64,000 nucleotides of DNA from Megaustenia siamemsis (taxonomy: Eukaryota > Mollusca > Gastropoda > Stylommatophora > Ariophantidae), in NCBI GenBank assembly GCA_032433765.1, contig JAVIAB010000092.1, positions 98,905,403-98,969,402 of the forward strand, given 5' to 3'. Within the stretch, counting starts at the first letter, position 1; every line of letters begins with the position of its first letter. A model generated the notes under the pieces. It was given only the letters and a program-made list of their open reading frames with translations, searched no databases and was not told the DNA's origin. This document shows positions 53,560 through 64,000 of the stretch, piece by piece. A program made the position numbers and the translations under genes.

Positions 53560-54320
53560 TGTCTGAAGAATGTTGAAAGTTCTCTGGACAGCTACAAACA
53601 CCAGCGAGGACATTCTGAAAGAGCCCAACACAAGAAGACAGCTCCTAAAAAATATAAGAAAGAAACAATCAACAGTTTTTGGGCACATCATAAGAAGTGG
53701 AAAGTTGGAATACTTATTTACGGTTATGGTTATGGAAGGCCCCGGTATCAGTGCAAACGAATTAAAATCCATAATTGCTTAACCGCCTATGCCAGTGGAA
53801 TCATCTGAATTAAAACTCATCTCATTGAAGGATCTAGACAAAGAAAGGCAGCTGCAGTCCCCATCATAGCAGCTACAGTACACGTCATAAGACATATGGC
53901 CAAGCGGCACCGAAAGTGAACACAGCTGAACCATTCGTCATACGATATAATCTTTCATCATAAGCATTTGGAATATCGATACACAATCCAGATGAAAAAC
54001 ACAGCTCATGGTGTGTACAGAACACTAAACTCAGTAGCTCCAGCAGCAAACCGGACTTGGAATATGAGGAAACTGCAACAAGGAACACTTTTCAGACTGA
54101 GTCTCGATGGTTTCTGCCATCTATCCACCATATTGACTGGAAGTCCATACTTGGTTACAACTGGCAAAATATACAGGGAAAGAGAGATCATGGATGACAA
54201 AGAGAGAAAAGATGGCTTGGTGTCATGGCATGGAAAACAGTCAACAACAGAATTGATACAATTCACATATAAAATGTTAGAGCGACATAATCACCTACAC
54301 TAGCCAGTATGGCACATGAT
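53560..54320 (+). pseudogene. LINE-C C-terminal relic with SINE-like insert
   Basis: It begins TNTSEDILKEPNTRRQLLKN, then STVFGHIIRSGKLEYL, then is broken at about 53720 by repeat C (to about 53890). LINE sequence resumes by about 54145 with TTGKIYREREIMDDKERK and ERHNHLH and ends in GATGATGATGAG. Between them (about 53900-54140) is sequence that includes the 38-bp shared motif. Related tails: 8645-8875 and 63815-64000. Confidence 0.7.
53725..53890 (+). mobile_element. SINE-like repeat C, copy 3
   Basis: It reads GGTTATGGTTATGGAAGGCC, ATCCATAATTGCTTAACCGC and TATGCCAGTGGAATCATCTG, the complement of 1205-1375 and 14231-14422. Confidence 0.75.
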
Positions 54321-54499
54321 GATGATGAGTTAGTCATCTTTTGTCAGGACTAATGTGAGGACATTCACCAGTTATTGGAGACAACCCAGGTCCTGTAGAC
54401 TCTAGATTTTATCCAGTTTGTGATACATTTTTTCGCTGAATTTCATATTGTTTTTGTCAGATGAAGCATAAAGATATGGAGTGATGGAATGAAATTTAT

Positions 54500-54920
54500 T
54501 ATAGCTGTTACTGTTACGGTCTTCACTCTGTGAAGGTATCAGGTGATCTCAAGTAAAGAGACAAAGGTTACGTTCACAGACTAGTGTAGTCACTGACATG
54601 AAGGATTGGAGTAGCAAACTACCTTCTCATAATGAGCAAATCTCAAAACTGAAGCTAATATTATCTCAACGGAAACCAGAGCATAAAAGAGAAAGAGGGT
54701 GACTTAGACAAACATAAACAAAATACACTGAGGCGAGAGGCAGTAACAGCGGGAATCATCTCCCACACTGAATTTGAGCAACTCGCCCAAAACAGGGACA
54801 CATGGTGAGACACAATGCAGGTCATGTGCAAGGTTTAACCCATGATAACAAAGATCGTTGGGCACAGAAAGTCTAGAATTTCTGCCCTATTTTTTTGTTC
54901 TCAAAAGGAGAATAAATAGA
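54500..54920 (+). pseudogene. Diverged LINE-A-related 3' end
   Basis: The strings CACTGAGGCGAGAGGCAGTA, GGGAATCATCTCCCACACTG and CGCCCAAAACAGGGACACAT parallel the LINE-A end (REARAAGIGSLNEIELLAQNRD). A tail AGTCTAGAATTTCTGCCC and GGAGAATAAATAGATGGGTG follows. Confidence 0.65.
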
Positions 54921-55751
54921 TGGGTGGGTGGATGTGTAGGTTGGATGAATTGGTGGGGGAGTGTGTAGGTTGGCAGACAGGCAGGTAGATAGGTATTGAA
55001 AATATGTTTACATATGAGATCAGTGAACTACTAAATATAAACCAGAGTATCCAGGTGGACAGATTGTAAGGTTAACTTAGATAAAGGCTGTTGTGAGTAT
55101 TAAATCAAGCGAAGACTTTATTAACTCAATAAATAATGATTGCCACAATTAGAGTGCCTTTTGTTGGCTCAAAGTTCTTATGCACAAACTAATATTATTT
55201 TGAAATGCTATTGTTTTATTGTATGATTCACACTGGATTTGCACATTTTTAAATAGATTTATTCACATAGTTTTTATTTTCATTTTAGTTGATCTATCTA
55301 CTCATTCTAGTGGACACAATCTACTGGTTCAGATAGGGCAGTCGATAATTTGGCAGCATCTTAGAACTTTGTTTCTCTTTACACAATTATTTGTGTTGCT
55401 GTTCATTGTCCTATAAGGATTATGAAGTAGATATATATTATGTTGTGTCATATACCACATAAACAAAAATGGAATCAGTTTTTGTCTGTGTAATACAGCA
55501 TGAAACATAATAAAAATTTATATAACATACATATGTAAGCATTTTTTCCCTACATTGTCCAATTCAATTATTATATATTGTGTGACTTTTTCTACTTTGA
55601 TTTTGCATTCCTACTTTATTGAGTGATTTTGCAAGAATTTTAATCTTAAAATTAATTTGAATTTTCTTCTTTAAATTATCAAAACTTATCAAGTCAGCCT
55701 TTAAAATGTCATTATTCATAAGCAGTATCACCAATTTTGTCACTGTATATA
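54921..55751. other. Unassigned sequence
   Basis: It starts with a GGGTGGATG-type low-complexity run; otherwise nothing recognised. Confidence 0.4.
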
Positions 55752-55970
55752 TATGAGAAGAATATTGATGAGAGAGGCAAGAGCAGCAGCAGGAATTGAC
55801 TCCCTCAATGAGATAGAGCTGCTAGCATAGAACAGAGACAAATGGCGAGATTTTATAAAAGATCTTTACAAGGTTTGGAAACTGCTAGAATAAAAATTTA
55901 GATAAGAGAAGGAGTATCTGGGTCTATGCCCTATGGACCGACTATGGCTCGAAAGGTCAATAGATAGATA
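55752..55970 (+). mobile_element. LINE-A 3' end fragment
   Basis: It carries MREARAAAGIDSLNEIELL-type coding with one extra Ala, then the 3' UTR (GTCTATGCCCTATGGACC) and TAGATAGATA running into (TA)n. Confidence 0.85.
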
Positions 55971-55974
55971 TATA

Positions 55975-57354
55975 TAGTATGCAGTTAAATTATAATGGCA
56001 CTTTCACATAATATATCACATTTGTTTGCAGTGATAAATTGGAGATTTGTAACAGTGACAATAGAACATTGATAATTATGCACAAATAATATAGAATATG
56101 TAAGCTCAAACACTTTTGCTCATGTGCAACAATTCACCTTGTGCCCACGTGCTCAATCCATCGTGATTCATTCACAACACAGAAACTGCAACCCCAAGTG
56201 TGTAGAACAAACTTGTTATGATGACTCAAGACAGTCTAGATCTTGTACAGAAGTTGATTTACATAGTTCTTTCGTTACACTTCATAAGTCTTCTTTGTTG
56301 CATGTAAAAGTCAGTCATCATGCATAATGTTGGCTATTGCTCTCTAAACAAATTGCAAATTCGTTAAATATGTTTAGGCTACCGCCAATATTATATGACA
56401 CTTCCCAGGTTCTGTAATTAAATCTACATAACTTCTTTCATTAACATAAAATCACACATATACAATAACATGATTGCTGTATCAATCTGTATGTTCCTAA
56501 CCTTGATTCCTTAATAAAGACTGATCTCTTTCACATTTACAACTGTAATCATTTAATAATTTCAAAAATGATTTTGAAACTCAAAATATCAAGCTAAACA
56601 TCTTCCCTTGAAACAAATTTTTCTGAATAATCTTTTACTAAAACATCACTGCATAAGTTCTCCAAGTCACAAATCCCAAGTAAAGTCCTCAACTGCCTCT
56701 CTGAATAAAGTCTTCTCAAATTTCATTCTCGACTGCAATGTTCTCTTGAGTGTACAAAAGTTAACTAATGCACTTCTTTAAATGCTGTAGTGCCAAATAT
56801 TGGTTTCCACCATGTTTCCCTAATCTCGTGCAAATGTTTGAACTTCAAAGGCAAGTCAAAAGCAAACAGTCCAATAGTTATAATGTTGAAACGTTTTTCT
56901 ATGTCTGGGGTATGTTCATTTGATGTAACCAACCACATGGGCAGCGAGTTAATGGTCATTTATTGATACAGAAGTCACCATTTAATTAACCGTGCAGTGG
57001 ACTGCAAAGAGATTGTAAAAGACATTGTGGAAGTGAAGCAAAGAGTCACGGTATTGGTTTGACTTCAAGTGGTAAATGGTGGTATTGGACCATGCAAATT
57101 TTAGATTGTTGCAGACATCACAAGACATTCTGAACAATGTCTACCTATGGTCAAATCTGGAGGAAGAAGATGAGGATATACAAGACAGAGTTTTATACTG
57201 CCAAAAGTAGGAGCATTGTTTGTCTAAAGTTGTAGCATAATAAAAATTGCTTGGATGTTCTTATCTTCGCAAGTAAAAAAGATTTTGCCTTATTTTTTTA
57301 TTAAACATATGAAAGTATATGTCTATTTGCATACCGTGTCTTTTATTTTAAGTG
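55975..57354. other. Unassigned sequence
   Basis: No gene or repeat recognised in 1.4 kb. Confidence 0.4.
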
Positions 57355-57575
57355 AACAGTTTGTCTCAAGGGTTGGTAGGAAGGAATGGTCTCAATAGCT
57401 GATTTTAAAGGATAGCCTTAATGGTTTGTCAGGGCTGGTCTCACAGGTTGGTCACATGGCCGATTTAAAGGTTGATCGTAAAGGTTGGCCTGATGGACTA
57501 GAGACCCAGTGGCTGATCTCAAGGTTAGTCTCAATTGTTGGTCACAAGCGCTCGTCTCAAGGATTGCTCTCAAGA
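57355..57575. repeat. Degenerate short tandem repeat
   Basis: Repeated phrases such as GTCTCAAGG, GTTGGTC and GGCTGATCTCAAGG recur at intervals of about 20-25 bp in both TCTCAA and CTGAT variants. Confidence 0.5.
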
Positions 57576-58309
57576 TCAAATGAGGTATAAGAGACATTAA
57601 TAAGGGCGACATTCTGAAGATCTTTAACGGTTGTATGTTTAATACAGATAGTACATGTATTATCAAAGTGATTGTTAATTCTCTCTCATTCTTGAACCGT
57701 GATAGTGCGAACACATACAACCACCGATCTTCATCTTTTTGGTCTTTCACAGCTGTCAAGCTGTCTGAGAATCTACAGTCAATGCTTCTCGATTTTTTAA
57801 AAGTGGCATCTTCCCATTCCTTTCTTTACCTGTTATATTCTTCTTGTTCCTCCCACAGTTCCCTACAATATCATATAATTAGCCATGGTGGACGGGAGAG
57901 AGTCATAAAAAATAATTAACCATTTATTATTGAAAGAAGCTTGCAAAGCGAGAGACAAACATAAATGGCACACTGACACGGGTATGTTTACAACGCTCAG
58001 CTACAAAAAGAACAAACAGAACAATCGTCAGCCCCGCCCAGAATGTGAACCACGTGCCCACCAACGCTGAGCTGCACTACTAGAGAGACCGCACAATGCC
58101 AGTTCGTTATCCCCTAAAAAGATAACTCTCTGGGAGGTCATATGTGCACATCATCGTCACGTATCTAGAGCATTGGAATGTAACACCTATTCAGGAATTT
58201 AATTATATCACAATTGTATTATGGATTTCCTACTATCAAGTATTAGCCACACACATAGAAAGGCTGAAATACTTGTTTAGTAAACACACAGTTTTTTTTT
58301 ACTGGTACA
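57576..58309. other. Unassigned sequence before LINE-B
   Basis: About 57890-58140 is less AT-rich than its surroundings and ends in CTCTCTGGGAGGTCATATG; origin unknown. Confidence 0.35.
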
Positions 58310-58467
58310 TGGCGGCTTCGTGTAGTCGTTTTTTTATAATTCGGCAATTGCTGATATATTTAAATGATGTACGCGACAGTCTAGTTGTGAAATTATGTGT
58401 TGCTATTCCCCGTTTGGTGTATGTTTTACTTCTGACGTGTGGATGAACTGTGATTACCGATATGTAA

Positions 58468-59660
58468 GTGGAATATGATTTATTCTTCTTTGTGTCGTGT
58501 GTTCGTGGTTCGATAGGCAAGCACAAGGTTCGACAAAAATGTTGCCAGCAAACTGGGTATGTTCAACCCTTATGTGAAAAGTCTGTGATGGTGGATGGGG
58601 CGGATGAATCAGAAATGATCAACGGCCCAAAAAGCGAAAACAGCAAAGTGTGTGGTGCACATGAGGCATATTCAGAACACGAAAGGCGAATATGGCAGAC
58701 CACCATGAAAGAGATTGGAGCCTCATCACGTACTAGGTCAGAGGAAGCCTGGAGAGGAATTCGAACTTATGTCGGAGGAAAGATCTTAAAATAAGTACTT
58801 GGAATGTTAGGACTCTATATTATATCAAGAAGGGAAATTGGAAAATCTGATTCAAGAAGCAGAACGAATAAATAAAGATATTTTAGGCATATCAGAAACA
58901 AGATGGAAAGAATACATAGAGGACGAAAAATATACATTTATATACTCAGGAAACACAACAGAACATCAAAGGGGGGTAGAAATACTGATAAAAAGAGAGC
59001 TACAAAAATATATAAGTAACCACTGGACATACAGTGATAGGATTATACCACTCAAGTTGAAAGCAAAACCATTCGACATAGCAATAATACAGACATATGC
59101 ACCTACTCAAGACTACACAGATGAACAAATAGAGGCATGCTATGAAGACCTAGATAAAGTTATGAAGCAAGTAAAATCTTCAGACATCTTGATTGTAATG
59201 GGTGACATGAACGCTAAAGTAGGAAAAGGTAGATATAAGACCATTATAGGAAATCATGGTTTAGGAAAAATAAATGACAGAGGAGAACGATTAATGCAAT
59301 TCTGTGAAGAAAACAGGGTGATAATATGTAACACCTACTTTGAGCAAGAGAAAAGGAAACTATACACATGGAAAAGCCCTGGAGATAAGAAGAGGAATCA
59401 AAACATGATAAAAGAAAGGTTCGCAACAGCGTAAAGAAAGCCAAAACATACCCAGGAGCAGATATTAATTCAGATCACAATCCTGTAATGATTAAAATGA
59501 AAATCAAACTAAAGAGAAACAAGCAAAAGTCTAATTCATCAACAAATCCACTAGATGTAACAGCTTTAAATCAAAAAGATATTCAAGATACCTATACAAT
59601 ACAAGTAAAGAACACATAGCAGAAGCTGCTAGAAGAAGGAATTGAACAATAAAGAATAGA
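58468..59660 (+). pseudogene. LINE-B N-terminal region and AP endonuclease, frameshifted
   Basis: The endonuclease nicks target DNA to prime reverse transcription. Its frame starts at about 58785 (STWNVRTLY after a shift) and runs to 59434. Visible motifs are DILGISETRWKEY with the catalytic Glu, QTYAPTQD, VMGDMNAKVG with the DxN pair, and KRKLYTWKSPGDK. Just after NQ the frame shifts and the IDYI-type block seems lost; the last motif NSDHNPVM (catalytic SDH) follows in another frame at about 59470. The leader at 58468-58794 contains SRTRSEEAWRGIRTYVGGK with no recognised domain. It cannot make an intact enzyme. Confidence 0.85.
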
Positions 59661-59789
59661 AAATCCTGATGTAAAAGTAACAACCAAATGGCAATGCATA
59701 AAGAAAAGCATACAAGAAACCAGCGACACCTTACCCAAAAGAGAAAAGAACAAAAAACAAAAATGGATAACTAACCCAATCTTAGAAAA

Positions 59790-61009
59790 AATGGAAGAAA
59801 GGAGACAAGCGAAGAACACTGCCCAATACAATAAAATAGATAATGAAATACGCAAAATGTGCAAAAAGGCAAAAGAAGACTGGCTCAGCCAAAAATGTAT
59901 AGAAATAGAAACTACGGACAGCAAACAAGACTTAAGAGGAATGCACACAGAAATAAAGAGAATGACTAATGAAAATAAAAAAGCCACAGAAGGTGGATGC
60001 ATTGCAGACAAAAAAGGAAAAATGCTCACAGACAATAAGGATTATTATAGATAGATGGCAGGAATATATAACAGAACTATTTCAGGATCAAAGGGACAAG
60101 AAACCAGTTATAAAATGTACATCAGGCTATAAAATCTTAAAATCTGAGGTGGAAAAAGGTATAAAAACAATGAAAAAGGGAAAAGCAGCAGGACCTAACA
60201 GCATACAGATAGAAATGATGCAGGCACTAGAAGATTTTGGCATTGAAGTGATTACAGACATATGCAACGACATATACCACACATGATACATACCATCTGA
60301 ACTAAAAACATCAACTTTCATTGCATTGCCTAAAAAGAATGGTGCAGTTGAATGCAATGACTTTAGAACAATAAGCCTAATGAGCCATGTTACAAAATTC
60401 TTGCTAAAAGTTATACAAAGAAGGATTCAGAATAAAATCAATACTGAATTAGATGAGCAGCAATTTGGATTTAGGAAAAATAGCGGGACAAAAGAAGCCA
60501 TATTCTGCATGAGAACATTAATTGTAAAGTACACAGATGTAAACAAACCAATATATGCCTGCTTCATAGACTACACCAAAGCTTTTGATAGAGTACACCA
60601 CAAACAACTTATAGAATGCCTAAAAGAGATACATCTAGATGACATGGACATTCGACTAATATGTAATCTATACTGGGAACAAATAGCAATAATAAAATAT
60701 AACAAAGAGAACTCTACACCCATTGATATAAAAAGAGGAGAAAGACAGGGACACATCCTATCACCAAGCTTGTTCAATCTATACACTGAGCAAATCTTTA
60801 AAAACATCATAGAGATGCCAGGCCTACAAATTAATGGGAAGATAATCAATAACCTAAGGTATGCTGACGATACTGTACTACTAGCAGAAAATCCTAAAGA
60901 TCTACAACAATTACTTAATGAAATAAACATGACAAGCAAAAAATATAGACTAGATATGAATATCAAAAAGACTAAAGCTATGATCATAAACAAAGAAAAT
61001 TCTCAAGAC
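59790..61009 (+). pseudogene. LINE-B reverse transcriptase, several frames
   Basis: The thumb-palm-finger RT of an APE-type LINE. A helical pre-RT part (59791-60054) and GIKTMKKGKAAGPNSIQIEM (60140-60210) precede it. After a stop at about 60285 the main frame 60326-61009 carries IALPKKNGAVECNDFRTISL, EQQFGFRKNSGTKEAIF, ACFIDYTKAFDRVHHKQLIE (motif A), RGERQGHILSPSLFNLYTEQ (motif B) and NNLRYADDTVLL (motif C, YADD). All three palm Asp are present. The frame is then lost in a tandem repeat array. Confidence 0.9.
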
Positions 61010-61713
61010 CTACAAATAAATATCACAGTTGAAGGAATACATCTGGAGACAGTTCAGAGCTACAAATAAATATCACAGTTGAAGGAATACATCTGGAGAC
61101 AGTTCAGAGCTACAAATAAATATCATAGTTGAAGGAATACATCTGGAGACAGTTCAGAGCTACAAATAAATATCACAGTTGAAGGAATACATCTGGAGAC
61201 AGTTCAGAGCTACAAATAAATATCATAGTTGAAGGAATACATCTGGAGACAGTTCAGAGCTACAAATAAATATCACAGTTGAAGGAATACATCTGGAGAC
61301 AGTTCAGAGCTACAAATAAATATCACAGTTGAAGGAATACATCTGGAGACAGTTCAGACCTACAAATAAATATCACAGTTGAAGGAATACATCTGGAGAC
61401 AGTTCAGAGCTACAAATAAATATCACAGTTGAAGGAATACATCTGGAGACAGTTCAGACCTACAAATAAATATCACAGTTGAAGGAATACATCTGGAGAC
61501 AGTTCAGAGCTACAAATAAATATCACAGTTGAAGGAATACATCTGGAGACAGTTCAGAGCTACAAATAAATATCACAGTTGAAGGAATACATCTGAAGAC
61601 AGTTCAGAGCTACAAATAAATATCACAGTTGAAGGAATACATCTGGAGACAGTTCAGAGCTACAAATAAATATCACAGTTGAAGGAATACATCTGGAGAC
61701 AGTTCAGAGCTAC
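61010..61713. repeat. 50-bp tandem array of a LINE-B coding segment, about 14 units
   Basis: The unit starts TACAAATAAATATCACAGTT and ends ACATCTGGAGACAGTTCAGA plus GC. The sequence is the LINE coding stretch for NITVEGIHLETVQSY. 50 is not a multiple of 3, so each unit shifts the frame and the first repeat already brings a stop (TACAAATAA). Units are nearly identical, with C/T and G/C variants, so expansion is recent. Confidence 0.95.
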
Positions 61714-61724
61714 AACTACCTTGG

Positions 61725-62050
61725 GCCTCGGTAGCCGAGTTGGGAAAACCACCCGACTGGACTATCGACGTTCGGAAAACCTGTGTTCGATTCCCGCTGG
61801 GAGCAGTGTGAATTGTACTCGTGGTTGGACAAAAAAATACCCCTACGGTCGACCCAGCCGTTGGCAGATATGGGTACCAGGGTATTACCCTGGGAAGGTG
61901 AGGAATGTTGCCTCGCATCGTGAGTTTCGATGCCTGAAGCGACACTATCCAGAAATCTCCGAATATATCTGGATAGGCGGCCGAGCACATATGGGTGACA
62001 ACTCGCGTGCTAAGACACCGGTTCAAGCCTCGTACTTTACCTTTACCTTT
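61725..62050 (+). mobile_element. SINE-2 (tRNA-derived), inserted in LINE-B, with target-site duplication
   Basis: The A box TAGCCGAGTTGGG and B box GTTCGATTCCC are well kept. The tail is TTTACC repeats. It is flanked by the 11-bp AACTACCTTGG (61714-61724 and 62051-62061), which is LINE-B coding for the NYLGHT segment. Confidence 0.95.
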
Positions 62051-62061
62051 AACTACCTTGG

Positions 62062-62262
62062 ACATACCATAACCAATGATGGAAAATGTAAAATTGAAAT
62101 AAACAAAATAGTTATGGCAAAAAGTCTAACATGGACGAGTAACATCAAAAGATGGACAAGTCAATCTATGACAACCTGCACCATCAAAGCAAGAAACAGA
62201 GTGGAATGGCGATCCATGGTAGCCAACCTTCGATGCGGAAACGGTACTCGATGATGATGATG
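62062..62262 (+). pseudogene. LINE-B C-terminal end and tail
   Basis: After the SINE the LINE resumes with HTITNDGKCKIEINK and TSNIKRWTSQSMTTCTIKAR, a stop, and the (GAT)n tail. It has an internal deletion relative to 4800-5360. Confidence 0.8.
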
Positions 62263-63111
62263 ATGTCACAATATATTTCAGCTGTTCCCTTCTCATTACA
62301 TGGCCTGAAAAAATGACGATTGTTTCTTCCTAATATTGAAAATTGGCTCACTTTTTGTTTTGGCCTCTTTCACAACGTTTTCATCATGATGGCATACCCA
62401 TGCAAATTAGATTTGTACATAAACAACGAGCTACTGGAACAAACACATTTCGTCCTTTGGTTATAACAAGTAACACGAGACAGAAGAACACATGAAGAAC
62501 CTAGATTGCGGTTTATAGGGAATACGAGTTCCTATAATCTTGGTTCAAGAATTTGTCCAGTTTTAGACAATGATGCCAGATAACTCCAAACCGTATTTTT
62601 CTTTCTTTATTAAGACTTGGTAAACCTTGAAATAAGTCGATCAGTTTGTGACTTCGATCCAACATACAATCTCCAGGCTCTGTTTTCCTAGCACATGAAA
62701 GTATTGCTGTAAACTTTCTTTAATTTAAACATGTAATCGTGTGGAGATTAATATTACAAATAGTTTTCGTATTAGGATTTAATAATCAACAAGCGAAATG
62801 ATATCAAAATAGGAATGCCAAAACCGAAATCCAATTGATGGGTTGTAGGACATCGTGACCTGCCTGGGCGGTAGTTACGTAATAAGAGGAAGAAAACGAA
62901 AACCTAAAGCGTGGGGAAAACATGGTGGAAACGATTGAGTGGTTTGTCCGATGAATCTGTTGACAGGGTCAATGTCCATTTGTGTTATGCTTTTTTTTTT
63001 CATTTTTAATGAGACAATTAATCATCTGCCGCCATTAATCTTGGAAAGTTCACGTGAATCTAGTTGGCGCATGCTCATTACGTCGAAATGTGATCAATAA
63101 TGCTCATTTGT
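62263..63111. other. Unassigned sequence
   Basis: No gene or repeat recognised. Confidence 0.4.
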
Positions 63112-63790
63112 TAGAAGAATCGACGTCACATCAGTTTTTGATATTGGGAGAAATGACGTCTTATATCTTTTTTATTATAGGGGAATCGACATCACGTAAC
63201 GTTTTGTTATAGGGGAATTGACATCACATAACTTTTTGTTACATGACAATTGACATTACAGAACATTTTTGTTACAGGACAATTGACATTACAGAACATT
63301 TTTGTTACAGGACAATTGACATTACAGAACATTTTTGTTACAGGACAATTGACATCACAGAACATTTTTGTTACAGGACAATTGACATTACGGAACATTT
63401 TTGTTACAGGACAATTGACATTACAGAACATTTTTGCTATACGAGTATTGGCATCACATAACTTGTTGCTATACGAGTATTGGCATCACATAACTTTTTG
63501 CTATACGAGTATTGGCATCACATAACTTTTTGCTATACGAGTATTGGCATCACATAACTTGTTGTTATACGAGTATTGGCATCACATAACTTGTTGCTAT
63601 ACGAGTATTGGCACCACATAACTTTTTGCTATACGAGTATTGGCATCACATAACTTGTTGTTATACGAGTATTGGCATCACATAACTTGTTGTTATACGA
63701 GTATTGGCATCACATAACTTGTTGCTATACGAGTATTGGCATCACATAACTTGTTGCTATTAGGAGAACCAACATCATTGTATTTGTGGC
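63112..63790. repeat. 32-33-bp minisatellite of two related unit types
   Basis: The first block (to about 63430) has 33-bp units with ACAGGACAATTGACATTACA. The second block has about 32-bp units with ACGAGTATTGGCATCACATA. Earlier degenerate units (GAATCGACGTCACAT) lie at the left. The 33-bp block gives open frames in several frames (for example TIDITEHFCYR repeats), which are not genes. Confidence 0.93.
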
Positions 63791-63814
63791 TGTTATAGGA
63801 ATCAGTATAAAAGT

Positions 63815-64000
63815 CATCATCATGTGCCATACCGGTTGGCATAGGCGATCATGTCATTCCACAATCTTCTATCTACAATGCATCGTATCAGTTCTGTTGT
63901 CGACTGCTTTCCATGCCATGACACCAAGCCATCTAGTATTTTCTCTCTTTGTCGTCCGCGATCTCTCTTTCCTTTTATTTTGCCACTTGTAACCAAGTAT
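63815..64000 (-). pseudogene. LINE-C 3' end, running off the right edge
   Basis: The complement reads CTTGGTTACAAGTGGCAAAA through ATGGCATGGAAAGCAGTCGA, matching 54148-54310 on the + strand. The rest of the copy lies outside the window. Confidence 0.75.

Larger units (their letters stand above)
58310..62262 (+). mobile_element. LINE-B, near full-length APE-type non-LTR retrotransposon
   Basis: The order is 5' region with GGCGGCTTCG, N-terminal frame, AP endonuclease, reverse transcriptase, post-RT region, and a GATGATGATGATG tail. It is interrupted by a 50-bp tandem expansion (61010-61713) and a SINE-2 (61725-62050). Fragments of the same family lie at 4512-5368 and 23880-23950. No target-site duplication could be fixed by eye. 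Confidence 0.85.

Noticed and set aside
57890..58140. Possible LTR of a retrovirus-like element before LINE-B
   Set aside because: No matching second copy, primer-binding site or gag/pol sequence was seen.
61725..61810. tRNA gene
   Set aside because: It is the head of SINE-2, bounded by an exact target-site duplication.
63207..63525. Open frames with an 11-residue repeat in several frames and on both strands
   Set aside because: The 33-bp period keeps all frames open; this is a repeat artefact.

Overview
This looks like nuclear DNA from an invertebrate animal, most likely a lophotrochozoan such as a mollusc. It is AT-rich, has introns with GT/AG borders, and is dominated by non-LTR retrotransposons, tRNA-derived SINEs, mariner, piggyBac and Tigger relics, and minisatellites. 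The species cannot be named from the sequence. There are no bacterial operons, rRNAs or credible stand-alone tRNA genes.

One host gene can be supported. It runs on the + strand from beyond the left edge to a stop codon at 41053. It consists of an array of short exons, nearly all exactly 102 nt and phase 2-2. Type A exons lie at 456, 14076, 19891 and 23311. Type B exons lie at 6742 and 18677, with a broken B copy at 6551. A 105-nt candidate lies at 25472. After these come a 220-nt exon at 31426, a 594-nt exon at 34842 and a terminal exon at 40475. The last two encode a complete protein-kinase domain of the tyrosine-kinase-like type with HCD in place of HRD. The A exons and the 31426 exon share a motif of about 25 residues, roughly YVDNAxNRRxxRVGxPxGT. 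The introns around the A and B exons are recognisably duplicated, so the array grew by segmental exon duplication.

Everything else is mobile or repetitive. LINE-A is APE-type with a (TAGA)n tail; it has two young, near-identical truncated copies (30121, 49687), a twin-primed copy (31822-32593) and many relics. LINE-B is nearly full length at 58310-62262 with endonuclease and reverse transcriptase, but is broken by frameshifts, a 50-bp tandem expansion and a SINE. LINE-H elements carry RNase H (11718, 26765, 44768 and a related relic at 24868). LINE-C tails lie at 8645, 53560 and the right edge. DNA transposons are a mariner with both inverted repeats (51264-52592), three piggyBac relics (9150-11600, 15415-17785, 42460-43423) and a Tigger/pogo relic (about 44690-48510) that hosts a LINE-H. 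Several insertions have readable target-site duplications.

Minisatellites lie at 3606 (21 bp), 41064 and 43755 (42 bp, beginning just after the kinase stop and split by an insertion), 53270 (25 bp), 61010 (50 bp) and 63112 (32-33 bp). A near-perfect 33-bp inverted repeat lies in the last kinase intron. All calls come from reading the sequence; no alignment or database search was run.
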